Assembly (NCBI GenBank): GCA_017398105.1
Contig: JAFQHF010000072.1
Location: 1 to 11,034 of the forward strand
Direction of reading: 5' to 3'
Length of the DNA stretch: 11,034 nucleotides
DNA from: Oscillospiraceae bacterium
Lineage (GTDB): Bacteria; Bacillota_A; Clostridia; Oscillospirales; Oscillospiraceae
A program made the position numbers and the translations under genes. Position 1 is the stretch's first letter. Every line of letters begins with the position of its first letter. Below, piece by piece: positions 1 to 6,472 of the stretch. The notes below the pieces were generated by a model. It saw only the letters and a list, made by a program, of their open reading frames with translations, ran no database searches and was not told where the DNA came from.

Positions 1-511
1 CGCTCCCCGTGGTGTTCCCCAGATCGAAGTTACCGTCGACATCGACGCCAACGGCATCGTAAAGGTTTCTGCAAAGGACCTGGGCACCGGCACGGAAGCC
101 AACATCTCCATCACCGCTTCCACCAACCTGAGCCAGGAAGACATCGACAAGGCTGTCCGCGAGGCTGAGCAGTACGCTGCCGAAGACAAGGCCCGCAAGG
201 AAGAGGTCGACACCCACAACATGGCTGACCAGACCATCTACCAGACCGAGAAGACCCTGAACGAGCTGGGCGACAAGATCTCCGCTTCCGAAAAGTCCGA
301 GATACAGGCTGCCGTTGACAACCTGAAGGAAGTCAACAAGGGCACCGACGTTGCCGCCATCAAGGCTGCCACCGAGGCTGTCCAGCAGGCCTTCTACAAG
401 GTTTCCGAAAAGCTGTACCAGCAGGCCAATCCCCAGGGCGGCGCACAGGGCGGCTATCAGCAGCCCGGCGACGACGGCGTGGTTGACGCTGACTACGAAA
501 CCGTTGACTAA
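1..511 (+). CDS. dnaK: Chaperone protein DnaK (Hsp70), C-terminal part
   Basis: Hsp70 chaperone that holds unfolded polypeptides in an ATP-driven cycle with DnaJ and GrpE in the cytoplasm. Only the last 169 codons are in the window; codons begin at base 2 and the stop TAA is at 509-511. The visible part starts with the hallmark end of the substrate-binding beta domain ([20 protein letters not shown], then [10 protein letters not shown]). It continues through the charged helical lid (about residues 45-140 of the fragment) and ends in a Gly/Gln-rich linker and the acidic tail [10 protein letters not shown] typical of Firmicutes DnaK. The nucleotide-binding domain lies outside the window. A dnaJ gene follows, with one flavoprotein gene between them, as in a remodelled heat-shock operon. 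The preference for AAG, CTG, GAC and ACC codons fits a highly expressed gene. Identity is essentially certain. Confidence 0.97.
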   Translation, partial: APRGVPQIEVTVDIDANGIVKVSAKDLGTGTEANISITASTNLSQEDIDKAVREAEQYAAEDKARKEEVDTHNMADQTIYQTEKTLNELGDKISASEKSEIQAAVDNLKEVNKGTDVAAIKAATEAVQQAFYKVSEKLYQQANPQGGAQGGYQQPGDDGVVDADYETVD

Positions 512-523
512 GCAAGCCCATAA

Positions 524-549
524 AAGGGGCGGCGATACCGCCGCCCCTT
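524..549. repeat. GC-rich hairpin, copy 1 (downstream of dnaK)
   Basis: Perfect hairpin with an 11-bp stem, AAGGGGCGGCG paired with CGCCGCCCCTT, and loop ATAC, starting 13 nt after the dnaK stop. The same 22-nt core recurs exactly at 747-768. No run of T follows on the plus strand, so it would be a poor intrinsic terminator. It could attenuate transcription or protect the dnaK mRNA 3' end while some transcription continues into the genes downstream. That role is inference; the repeat and the stem are seen directly. Confidence 0.8.
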
Positions 550-574
550 ACAGACTGTAAAAAGCCTCGCAGAG

Positions 575-594
575 TTTTCTGCGCGAGCAGAAAA
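575..594. repeat. Stem-loop with GCGA loop in the dnaK-nim gap
   Basis: An 8-bp perfect stem (TTTTCTGC paired with GCAGAAAA) closed by a GCGA loop, a GNRA-type tetraloop if transcribed. It lies in a 286-nt gap that also carries a second stem at 644-660 (TTGCCCT, loop TTC, AGGGCAA). No gene is evident in the gap. An open frame across 644-835 has no ribosome binding site and runs over the repeats. Confidence 0.5.
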
Positions 595-689
595 TAAAGT
601 CCAAAACCGTTTTCGACCACGGCGCACCCCAGGGTGGCTTCTCTTGCCCTTTCAGGGCAATTCACCTTCTGTACGTGGGCGAAAACACA

Positions 690-746
690 TATCAGACTGC
701 AAAAAACTGGCGGAAAGCCCCGAAGGGGATTTTCGACACGCTGATA
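690..746. repeat. Short repeat with imperfect inverted ends, upstream of nim-like gene
   Basis: The segment begins TATCAGACTG and ends CACGCTGATA, which are inverted copies matching at 8 of 10 positions, and contains a CCCC-GAA-GGGG mini-hairpin. Its start CAGACTGCAAAAA (693-705) is a near copy of CAGACTGTAAAAA at 551-563. TTTTCGACCAC near 610 is likewise close to TTTTCGACAC near 731. The gap therefore looks like two diverged copies of one intergenic module, each associated with a GGGGCGGCG hairpin. Confidence 0.5.
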
Positions 747-768
747 GGGGCGGCGATACCGCCGCCCC
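747..768. repeat. GC-rich hairpin, copy 2 (upstream of nim-like gene)
   Basis: Exact second copy of the 22-nt hairpin core at 526-547: stem GGGGCGGCG/CGCCGCCCC with loop ATAC. It ends 15 nt before the ribosome binding site of the next gene, so in a transcript reading through from dnaK it would be a strong structure in the intergenic RNA. No convincing promoter lies between this hairpin and the gene at 798. Confidence 0.8.
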
Positions 769-797
769 TTATTGGTGTATTATAGAGGTGAACATAT

Positions 798-1292
798 ATG
801 AAGGGATTAACGAAACGGGAACGGCAGGTCACTGACCCGGAGCAGATCAGACACATTCTGGACACCGGCAAAGTCCTGCATCTGGGACTGGCGGTGGATA
901 ATGAGCCTTATGTGGTGCCCATGAACTATGGCTATACCATGGAGGACGGAAACCTTGTCCTGTACCTGCACAGCGCCCTTCAGGGCAAAAAGCTGGATAT
1001 GATGCGGGCCAACCCCAGGGTATTTTTCGAGATCGACTGCGACCTGATGCCCTTTGAAGGCCGCGTACCCTGCCAGTACGGCCTCGTCTATTCCTCCATC
1101 ATGGGCCGGGGCACCGCCCGGATCGTGGAGGATGTGGAGGAGAAAAAGCAGGCAATGACCATTCTGATGAAAACCCAGACCGGCAGGGATTTTACCTTTG
1201 AGGACCGGCTGGTGAGCATTGTCGCCGTCATCCGCATCGATGTGGCAGAATATACCGCCAAACACCGGCCCTTGCCGGAAGCTATGAGGTAA
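798..1292 (+). CDS. NimA-like pyridoxamine 5'-phosphate oxidase-fold flavoprotein
   Basis: A 164-residue protein of the split-barrel FMN-binding superfamily, closest in pattern to the NimA/nitroimidazole-resistance-type proteins. Family hallmarks are the N-terminal REVTD-like stretch ([11 protein letters not shown], about 8-17), the strand pair with [11 protein letters not shown] (36-46), [13 protein letters not shown] (55-67, with a His and a Gly-Lys-Lys typical of the flavin phosphate site), VFFEID (75-80), and the [15 protein letters not shown] strand (98-112). Such proteins bind FMN or related cofactors and carry out redox reactions; the physiological substrate is unknown here. The start is supported by GAGGTG at 785-790, 7 nt before ATG. 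It sits between dnaK and dnaJ, and its last codons carry the dnaJ ribosome binding site (stop 4 nt before the dnaJ ATG), so it is probably co-transcribed and translationally coupled with dnaJ. Drug resistance should not be assumed from the fold alone. Confidence 0.88.
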   Translation: MKGLTKRERQVTDPEQIRHILDTGKVLHLGLAVDNEPYVVPMNYGYTMEDGNLVLYLHSALQGKKLDMMRANPRVFFEIDCDLMPFEGRVPCQYGLVYSSIMGRGTARIVEDVEEKKQAMTILMKTQTGRDFTFEDRLVSIVAVIRIDVAEYTAKHRPLPEAMR

Positions 1293-1296
1293 GCAT

Positions 1297-2448
1297 ATGG
1301 CAGAAAACAAACGTGATTATTATGAGGTGCTGGGTGTCAAGAAGGATGCCAGCGCCGAGGAAATAAAGAAGGCCTACCGCAAGGCCGCCATGAAATACCA
1401 TCCCGACCGGAATCCCGGCGATGCGGAGGCAGAGGCAAAATTCAAGGAGTGCGGCGAGGCATACGAGGTCCTGTCCGATGAGGGCAAGCGCCAGCGCTAC
1501 GACCAGTTCGGCTTTGCCGGTGTTGACCCCAGCTACGGTGCAGGCGGCAACGGCCCCTACGGTGCCGGCGGCTTCGGCGGTTTCGGCGACTTCAGCGATC
1601 TGGGCGATATTTTCGGCGACTTCTTCGGCGGCGGCAGCCGCAGCCGGCAGAGCGCCCAGAACGCCCCCCGCCGGGGCGAGAACATCATGTCCCATCTGGA
1701 GCTGACCTTCGAGGAAGCTGCCTTCGGCTGCGAGAAGGAGGTCGCCACCCCCAGAATCGAAAGCTGCGCCGTCTGCAACGGCAGCGGTTCTTCCGACGGT
1801 GTTATCGAAACCTGTACCCAGTGCGGCGGCCGTGGCCAGGTCAGAAGCGTTCAGAACTTCATGGGCATGCAGATGCAGTCCACCACCACCTGCCCCATGT
1901 GCAGCGGCCGTGGTAAGATCGTCAAAAATCCCTGCAATACCTGTAAGGGCAAGGGCAAGGTCCGCAAGACCAACCGGGTCAAGGTCAAGATCCCTGCCGG
2001 TGTGGATGCAGGACAGAGTGTCCGCGTCCGGGGCGAAGGCAATGTGGGCTCCAACGGCGGCATCAACGGCGACCTGCTGGTGGAAATCTACATCAAGCGC
2101 CACGCCATCTTCTCCCGGGAAGATTACGACGTTCTGTGCGAGGTTCCCATCTCCTTCACCCAGGCAGCTCTGGGTGCGCAGATCGAGGTTCCCACCATCG
2201 ACGGCAAAATCAAGTACGATATTCCCGAGGGCACCCAGACGGGCCGGGAGTTCGTCCTGCGTGACAAGGGCATCCCCGAGGTAGGCAATCCCCGCCGCCG
2301 GGGCAGCCACCGCTTCACCGTTGTGGTGGAGACCCCCACAAAGCTGACCAAGGAGCAGAAGGAACTGCTGCGCCAGCTGGAAGGCAGCATGGAGGAGACC
2401 CCCAAGCGGAAGAAGTTTATCGACAATCTGAAGGATTTCTTTGACTAA
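1297..2448 (+). CDS. dnaJ: Chaperone protein DnaJ (Hsp40), class A
   Basis: Co-chaperone that delivers unfolded substrates to DnaK and stimulates its ATPase. The 383-residue length is normal for the family. Domains are complete: a J domain (about 5-72) with the HPD motif at 35-37; a Gly/Phe-rich linker (about 75-114) rich in GGFGGFGDF; and the zinc-finger domain with four CxxCxGxG repeats at Cys157/160, 173/176, 199/202 and 213/216. A C-terminal substrate-binding region (about 225-350) includes [15 protein letters not shown] and the [13 protein letters not shown] strand. The start is set by TGAGGT (1285-1290), embedded in the end of the upstream flavoprotein gene, 6 nt before ATG. The pairing with dnaK is standard; the intervening gene is not. 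No CIRCE operator is visible here, and any heat-shock control would lie upstream of the window. Confidence 0.98.
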   Translation: MAENKRDYYEVLGVKKDASAEEIKKAYRKAAMKYHPDRNPGDAEAEAKFKECGEAYEVLSDEGKRQRYDQFGFAGVDPSYGAGGNGPYGAGGFGGFGDFSDLGDIFGDFFGGGSRSRQSAQNAPRRGENIMSHLELTFEEAAFGCEKEVATPRIESCAVCNGSGSSDGVIETCTQCGGRGQVRSVQNFMGMQMQSTTTCPMCSGRGKIVKNPCNTCKGKGKVRKTNRVKVKIPAGVDAGQSVRVRGEGNVGSNGGINGDLLVEIYIKRHAIFSREDYDVLCEVPISFTQAALGAQIEVPTIDGKIKYDIPEGTQTGREFVLRDKGIPEVGNPRRRGSHRFTVVVETPTKLTKEQKELLRQLEGSMEETPKRKKFIDNLKDFFD

Positions 2449-2464
2449 TTCAATCAAGACACGC

Positions 2465-2574
2465 AAATGTAGGGCGGGGTCATGACCCCGCCGGGCAGTT
2501 ACAGTTTTTGAGCGGAAACCACAATGCTCAAACTTCGATACTGCCCGGCGGAGGCAGGTCTCCGCCCTACATTT
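2465..2574. repeat. Composite palindromic repeat element, copy A
   Basis: The outer ends are perfect 13-bp inverted repeats: AAATGTAGGGCGG (2465-2477) and CCGCCCTACATTT (2562-2574). A second perfect 12-bp pair lies further in: CCGCCGGGCAGT (2488-2499) with ACTGCCCGGCGG (2540-2551). A 7-bp inner pair, TTTGAGC (2507-2513) with GCTCAAA (2526-2532), lies at the centre. The left arm contains the perfect 20-nt palindrome at 2473-2492. The right arm has a diverged version at 2547-2566 with 7-bp half-stems GGCGGAG/CTCCGCC. The whole element can fold as one long hairpin or as two side hairpins. Copy B at 5459-5570 shares at least the first 38 nt of the left arm. It resembles BIME/REP-type or MITE-like intergenic repeats; no transposase or clear target duplication is seen. 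Confidence 0.85.
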
Positions 2575-2620
2575 CTATCCACGCAATCGCAAGTAGCATC
2601 CGCCACGGTCAACTATTTTC

Positions 2621-2649
2621 TTGCCTTTTTCTACTGCCATATGTATAAT
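2621..2649 (+). promoter_or_regulatory. Sigma-A promoter upstream of dCMP deaminase gene
   Basis: TTGCCT (2621-2626), a 17-nt spacer, then a perfect TATAAT (2644-2649). Initiation near 2656 would give a leader of roughly 168 nt that includes the whole palindromic element at 2664-2802. No other good promoter is closer to the gene. Confidence 0.7.
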
Positions 2650-2663
2650 AAAGAAAACCAGAC

Positions 2664-2802
2664 CGTAGGGCGGGGTCATGACCCCGCCGACACACCTGCA
2701 ACATTTGACCATGGTGGTTGGTTGCTGAATCCAAAAAATCCGCACCCGTTTCAGCAAGGCAATCCATTCACCTGGACGGCGGGGTCATGACCCCGCCCTA
2801 CA
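2664..2802. repeat. Composite palindromic repeat element, copy C, in the dCMP deaminase leader
   Basis: Begins CGTAGGGCGG and ends CCGCCCTACA, so its outer ends are inverted copies of each other. It holds two exact copies of the 20-nt palindrome, at 2669-2688 and 2778-2797. Inside is a further inverted pair, TTGCTGAA (2722-2729) and TTCAGCAA (2750-2757). The middle differs from elements A and B, so only the ends and the palindromic cores are shared. The last palindrome ends 13 nt before the ribosome binding site of the next gene. Confidence 0.8.
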
Positions 2803-2824
2803 TTCTCTTTGGGAGGAACTTTCT

Positions 2825-3319
2825 ATGAAGCGTACCGATTATATCAGCTGGGATGAATATTTCATGGGCATTGCCATGCTGGCGGCCCGCAGAAGCAAGG
2901 ACCCCAACACCCAGGTGGGCGCCTGTATCGTTTCTCAGGACAATATCATCATCTCCACCGGCTATAACGGCATGCCCAAGGGCTGCTCCGATGATGAATA
3001 TCCCTGGGAGCGGGAGGGTGCGGATACCAAGTATCCTTATGTTGTCCACGCGGAGCTGAACGCCGTACTGAACGCCAACGGCCGCGACCTGCGGGGCAGC
3101 AAGCTGTATGTTGCATTGTTCCCCTGCAATGAATGTGCCAAGGCTATTATCCAGAGCGGCGTGAAAGAAGTGTATTATCTGTCCGACAAGTACGCCGATT
3201 CCATGTCCACCCTGGCCTCCAAACGGATGATGGACTCTGCCGGTGTCAAGTTTACCCAGCTGAGAACCAACCTTCAATCCATCACCCTGGATTTCATCCC
3301 GGAGGAAGAGCGGAAATAA
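2825..3319 (+). CDS. Deoxycytidylate (dCMP) deaminase, ComEB-like
   Basis: Zinc enzyme converting dCMP to dUMP, the precursor for thymidylate synthesis; cytoplasmic. The 164-residue protein has the complete cytidine/deoxycytidylate deaminase signature. The HAE motif is at 75-77 (VVHAELNAV), with Glu77 as proton shuttle, and the PCxxC motif is at 100-104 (PCNECAKAI), with zinc ligands His75, Cys101 and Cys104. N-terminal SWDEYFMGIAMLAARRSKDPNTQVGA and GYNGMPKGCSDDEYPWER fit dCMP deaminases rather than free-cytidine deaminases. The start is set by GGGAGGA (2811-2817), 7 nt before ATG. The gene is monocistronic, between its own promoter (2621-2649) and a hairpin terminator (3332-3359). In Bacillus the homologue lies in the comE operon, but no competence genes are present here, so no competence role is implied. 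Confidence 0.93.
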   Translation: MKRTDYISWDEYFMGIAMLAARRSKDPNTQVGACIVSQDNIIISTGYNGMPKGCSDDEYPWEREGADTKYPYVVHAELNAVLNANGRDLRGSKLYVALFPCNECAKAIIQSGVKEVYYLSDKYADSMSTLASKRMMDSAGVKFTQLRTNLQSITLDFIPEEERK

Positions 3320-3331
3320 TCCAAATTCATC

Positions 3332-3359
3332 ACGTAGGGGACGGTGTCCCCTACGTTTT
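3332..3359 (+). terminator. Intrinsic terminator of the dCMP deaminase gene
   Basis: Perfect 11-bp stem ACGTAGGGGAC / GTCCCCTACGT with a GGT loop, followed by TTT (with the stem's last base, TTTT), 12 nt after the stop codon. The same stem with loop GCC ends the degV-like gene at 7866-7890, so it belongs to a repeated hairpin family. Confidence 0.85.
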
Positions 3360-3395
3360 GTCGTTAAAATTCACCGCATTTTCACAACTGCGCAC

Positions 3396-3424
3396 TTGTG
3401 ATATCGTCTGAAATCCGTTATAAT
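3396..3424 (+). promoter_or_regulatory. Sigma-A promoter of fbp
   Basis: TTGTGA (3396-3401), a 17-nt spacer and TATAAT (3419-3424), 32 nt upstream of the fbp start codon. The short leader leaves no room for a riboswitch. Confidence 0.8.
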
Positions 3425-3456
3425 AACCATAATCGAAGCGAAAGGGCTGGTCATTT

Positions 3457-5448
3457 ATGGATAACAAACGCGTTTTTACTCCCGAGCAGCTGCATTACCT
3501 GCGCCTGCTTTCCCGTCAGTATCCCACCGTTCAGGCTGCCGGTACGGAGATCATCCGGCTGCAGGCCATTTTGAATCTTCCCAAGGGCACCGAGCATTTT
3601 ATGTCCGATATCCACGGCGAGCACGAAGCCTTCCTGCACATTCTGAACTCCGGCTCCGGCGAAGTGAAGGAAAAGCTGGAGGAACTGTTCGGCAATGCCA
3701 TGACCCAGCGGGACCGGAATGATCTGGCCACCCTGATCTATTACCCCAAGTCCAAGATCGCCCTGGTTTCCGATGAGACCGAGGATATGGAGGAATGGTA
3801 CCGGCTGACCATCCACCGGCTGGTGGATCTGTGCCGTCATGTCTCCACCAAGCATACCCGGCAGAAGGTTCGCTCCTATATGAATCCCGATTACGAGCAG
3901 ATTCTGGACGAACTGATCCACCTGGCTGAGGAAGGCGGCTCCCGCCGGGATCAGTATGAAAACATCATCAGCACCATCATCCAGATCGGCCAGGCCGCGG
4001 ATGTGATCGAAGCCATCTGCGATGTGATCAAGGCCCTGGTGGTTGACCAGCTGCATATCGTAGGCGATATTTTTGACCGTGGCCCCCGGGCGGACATCGT
4101 TATGGACTCTCTGATGAAGGCCCACAATGTAGACATTCAGTGGGGCAACCATGATGTGCTGTGGATGGGCGCCGCCTCCGGCTCCCGGACGCTGGTGGCC
4201 ACCGTGCTGAGCAACTCCATCCGCTACAACAATCTGGATGTGATCGAGACCGGCTACGGCATCAGCCTGCGCCCCCTGTCCATTTTTGCCAACGAAGTCT
4301 ATAAGGACTGCGACACCAGCCAGTTCCAGGTGAAGCTCACCGGCACCGATGCCGACCAGTACACGGAAAAGGACAAGCTTCTGTCCGCCCGGATGTACAA
4401 GGCCATCACCATCATCCTGTTCAAGCTGGAGGGTCAGAAGATCCTGCGCCGTCCTGAATTCGGCATGTCCGACCGGCTGCTGTTGGACAAGATCGACTAC
4501 GAAGCCAAGACCATCACCATCGGTGACAAGGTCTATCCCATGCTGGATACCGACTTCCCCACCGTAGACCCCGCCAACCCCTATGAACTGACCGAAGAAG
4601 AGCTGCATGTTATCACCCAGCTGACAGACTCCTTCCGCCATTCCGAAAAACTGCAGAAGCATACCCGCTTCCTGTACTCCAAGGGTGGTCTGTACAAAGC
4701 CATCAACGGCAATCTTCTGTTCCACGGCTGTATCCCCATGACGGAAGACGGCGCACTTCTGTCCTTCACCATCGGCGGCAAGGCACGTACCGGCAGGGAA
4801 TTCCTGGACTACGCAGAAAAAACCGCCCGTAAGGCTTACTACGACAAGCGCGGCTCCGTGGAGCGCCAGTTTGGACTGGACTTCCTGTGGTGGCTGTGGG
4901 CGGGCCGAAACAGCCCCATCTTTGGCCGTGACCGGATGACCACCTTTGAGCGGCGTTTCATTGCGGACAAGGACACCTGGACCGAGCCCAAGAATCCCTA
5001 CTACACCTACTATCAGGACCCTGCTGTCTGTGATGCCCTGCTAAAGGAATTCGGCCTGGAAGGCGATCACTGCCATATCATCAACGGCCATGTTCCCGTA
5101 AAGGTTAAAAAGGGTGAGAGCCCCATCAAGGGCGGCGGCAAGCTGCTGGTGATCGACGGCGGCTTCAGCCGGGCTTACCAGACCACCTCCGGAATTGCCG
5201 GCTATACCCTGATCTACAATTCCCGGCATTACCGTATCGTGTCCCACCAGCCCTTCGCCGGCAAGTGGAACGCCGTGCACAAAAATGACGACATCGCCAG
5301 CGACAGCGTGATTTTTGAAAAGATGGAGACCCGGATGCGGGTATCCATGACCGACGAAGGCTCCGAGCTGCAGACCCGTGTGGATGACCTGCTGATGCTT
5401 CTGGAAGCCTACCGCACCGGTGCCGTTACGGAAGATCATAAAAGTTGA
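3457..5448 (+). CDS. fbp: Fructose-1,6-bisphosphatase, class III
   Basis: Hydrolyses fructose 1,6-bisphosphate to fructose 6-phosphate, the committed step of gluconeogenesis, in the cytoplasm. At 663 residues it has the normal length of the large Firmicutes-type (class III) enzyme, a member of the metallophosphoesterase superfamily unrelated to the classical class I enzyme. Metal-binding signatures are present in order: DIHGEHEAF (Asp51, His53), GDIFDRGP (Asp204, Asp207), WGNHDVLW (Asn231, His232) and INGHVPVK (His545), followed by VIDGGFSRAYQ (Asp567). The start is ATG with AAAGGG (3441-3446) 10 nt upstream. It has its own promoter and appears monocistronic. A palindromic repeat element begins 10 nt after the stop and is the only candidate transcription end. 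The family is often allosterically controlled by metabolites such as phosphoenolpyruvate; nothing in this sequence tests that. Confidence 0.97.
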   Translation: MDNKRVFTPEQLHYLRLLSRQYPTVQAAGTEIIRLQAILNLPKGTEHFMSDIHGEHEAFLHILNSGSGEVKEKLEELFGNAMTQRDRNDLATLIYYPKSKIALVSDETEDMEEWYRLTIHRLVDLCRHVSTKHTRQKVRSYMNPDYEQILDELIHLAEEGGSRRDQYENIISTIIQIGQAADVIEAICDVIKALVVDQLHIVGDIFDRGPRADIVMDSLMKAHNVDIQWGNHDVLWMGAASGSRTLVATVLSNSIRYNNLDVIETGYGISLRPLSIFANEVYKDCDTSQFQVKLTGTDADQYTEKDKLLSARMYKAITIILFKLEGQKILRRPEFGMSDRLLLDKIDYEAKTITIGDKVYPMLDTDFPTVDPANPYELTEEELHVITQLTDSFRHSEKLQKHTRFLYSKGGLYKAINGNLLFHGCIPMTEDGALLSFTIGGKARTGREFLDYAEKTARKAYYDKRGSVERQFGLDFLWWLWAGRNSPIFGRDRMTTFERRFIADKDTWTEPKNPYYTYYQDPAVCDALLKEFGLEGDHCHIINGHVPVKVKKGESPIKGGGKLLVIDGGFSRAYQTTSGIAGYTLIYNSRHYRIVSHQPFAGKWNAVHKNDDIASDSVIFEKMETRMRVSMTDEGSELQTRVDDLLMLLEAYRTGAVTEDHKS

Positions 5449-5458
5449 TACAACAAAG

Positions 5459-5570
5459 AAATGTAGGGCGGGGTCATGACCCCGCCGGGCAGTTACGGAA
5501 ATTGAGCGGTAACATCGTTGCCGCCCAGTTGTCCCTGTGCCCGGCGGAGGCATGCCTCCGCCCTACAATT
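5459..5570. repeat. Composite palindromic repeat element, copy B
   Basis: Same architecture as copy A at 2465-2574. Outer ends TGTAGGGCGG (5462-5471) and CCGCCCTACA (5558-5567) form a perfect 10-bp inverted pair. An inner pair is CCGCCGGGC (5482-5490) with GCCCGGCGG (5539-5547). The left arm carries the exact 20-nt palindrome (5467-5486). The right arm carries a different perfect 20-nt palindrome (5543-5562) whose core is AGGCATGCCT instead of GGTCATGACC. The middle shares TTGAGCGG and AAC with copy A but is otherwise diverged. It lies between fbp and the licD-like gene and has no T-run. Confidence 0.85.
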
Positions 5571-5588
5571 ATACATTTGAGAAAAGGA

Positions 5589-5617
5589 TAGACTTTTTTC
5601 CGCAAATTGTGTATACT
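5589..5617 (+). promoter_or_regulatory. Probable sigma-A promoter of the licD-tagD unit
   Basis: TAGACT (5589-5594), a 17-nt spacer and TATACT (5612-5617), 30 nt upstream of the chosen licD-like start. The -10 is one base from consensus; the -35 matches at four of six positions. Confidence 0.65.
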
Positions 5618-5647
5618 AGAGAAAACTATGCCATCGAGGTATCGCAA

Positions 5648-6457
5648 ATGGAACTTTCTGCCAAGCAGCTGCAGGAACTGAAAACCGTGGAAACTGACCT
5701 TCTGCGCCAGTTCATCCGGCTCTGTGAGCAGCTGAATGTAAATTACTATCTGCTGGGCGGCACTTTGCTGGGTGCCGTGCGGCATCAGGGCTTCATCCCC
5801 TGGGATGACGATATCGATGTGGGTATGCTGCGCCAGGATTACGACAGGCTCATGTCCGAAGGTCAGGCCCTGCTGCCGGAGGGGCTGTTCCTTCAGACCC
5901 ATGTTACCGATCCCGAATATCCCCACAATTTCGGCAAGCTGCGAAACAGCAATACCACCTTTGTAGAATACAGTATGAAGGACCGGAAAATGAACCACGG
6001 CGTGTACATCGACATTTTTCCCCTTGACTTCTATCCCGAAAAGAACGAGCGCTGGTTCTGGTTCAAAAACATGCTGCTGCGGCTGCGGATCACCTATGCC
6101 TTCTCCGCCGACATCCTGCGGCCCGTGACCCGGCTGCTGAGAGTATTCACCCTGCCCCTGCTGCCCTCTCTGAGAGGTGCCATAGATAAGCGGGAAACGC
6201 TGTTCCGCTCCGTGAAAGCTGGCAGCCGCATTGCCAACCACTGCGGTGCCTGGGGCGCAAAGGAGATCGTTCCCGCTCACTGGTACGGCGAAGGTACGGA
6301 TGTTTCCTTCGAAGGACTCACCGTCCGGGCCCCGAAAGAATACGATGCCTGGCTGACCCAGGTCTACGGCGATTACATGCAGCTGCCTCCGGAGGAAAAG
6401 CGGATTCCCCACCACTTTGTGGATGCGTTTGATCTGGAGCGACCCTATAACGACTAA
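5648..6457 (+). CDS. LicD-family phosphotransferase
   Basis: LicD/fukutin-type nucleotidyltransferase-fold enzyme; characterised members transfer phosphocholine or polyol phosphate from a CDP-activated donor onto surface glycans. At 269 residues it carries the core signature YYLLGGTLLGAVRHQGFIPW, then DDDID (residues 33-57, with Asp53, Asp54, Asp55 and Asp57 as the likely metal site). A second motif is NHGVYIDIFPLDFYP (116-130). No signal peptide is seen; it is probably cytoplasmic or membrane-associated. The start is ATG at 5648 because GAGGT (5636-5640) lies 7 nt upstream and the promoter -10 is at 5612-5617. An in-frame extension back to 5537 would run through the repeat and the promoter. 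A CDP-glycerol-making TagD homologue starts 15 nt after its stop, so the donor is inferred to be CDP-glycerol rather than CDP-choline. No choline-kinase or transporter genes (licA/licB) are nearby. Confidence 0.9.
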   Translation: MELSAKQLQELKTVETDLLRQFIRLCEQLNVNYYLLGGTLLGAVRHQGFIPWDDDIDVGMLRQDYDRLMSEGQALLPEGLFLQTHVTDPEYPHNFGKLRNSNTTFVEYSMKDRKMNHGVYIDIFPLDFYPEKNERWFWFKNMLLRLRITYAFSADILRPVTRLLRVFTLPLLPSLRGAIDKRETLFRSVKAGSRIANHCGAWGAKEIVPAHWYGEGTDVSFEGLTVRAPKEYDAWLTQVYGDYMQLPPEEKRIPHHFVDAFDLERPYND

Positions 6458-6472
6458 CAGAGAGGTTATGAC

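Larger units (their letters stand above)
2449..2824. other. 376-nt noncoding stretch between dnaJ and dCMP deaminase gene
   Basis: No gene is visible; the one 88-codon open frame (2524-2790) runs through repeats and lacks a ribosome binding site. The stretch contains a ~110-bp composite inverted-repeat element (2465-2574), a sigma-A promoter (2621-2649), and a second ~139-bp element with two perfect palindromes (2664-2802). The dCMP deaminase ribosome binding site (GGGAGGA, 2811-2817) follows. No T-rich intrinsic terminator is evident for dnaJ, so the first palindromic element may serve that purpose. Confidence 0.75.

Noticed and set aside
771..797. Promoter directly before the flavoprotein gene (TATTAT at 778-783)
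   Set aside because: No acceptable -35 lies 16-18 nt upstream, and the -10-like hexamer directly abuts the ribosome binding site.
644..835. 63-codon open frame before the flavoprotein gene
   Set aside because: It covers repeat hairpins, lacks a ribosome binding site and overlaps the start of the real gene in another frame.
1282..2466. 394-codon open frame antisense to the whole of dnaJ
   Set aside because: It mirrors dnaJ in a GC-rich region, its translation is low-complexity Ala/Gly/Leu-rich with no recognisable motif, and there is no ribosome binding site. It is a codon-bias shadow.
2524..2790. 88-codon open frame in the dnaJ-dCMP deaminase gap
   Set aside because: It is composed of repeat-element sequence and crosses a promoter; no ribosome binding site or homology pattern is seen.
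2465..2802. CRISPR array or transposon interpretation of the repeated palindromes
   Set aside because: Spacing is irregular and there are no uniform spacers or cas genes, so it is not CRISPR. No transposase and no clear target-site duplications flank the elements, so they are called only as intergenic palindromic repeats.
3451..4725. 424-codon open frame antisense to fbp
   Set aside because: It is opposite a clear enzyme gene with all its motifs, and the antisense translation has no domain pattern.
5537..5647. Longer N-terminus for the licD-like protein from 5537
   Set aside because: The extension lies in the repeat element and across the -35/-10 promoter. ATG 5648 has a good ribosome binding site and begins where the family homology begins.
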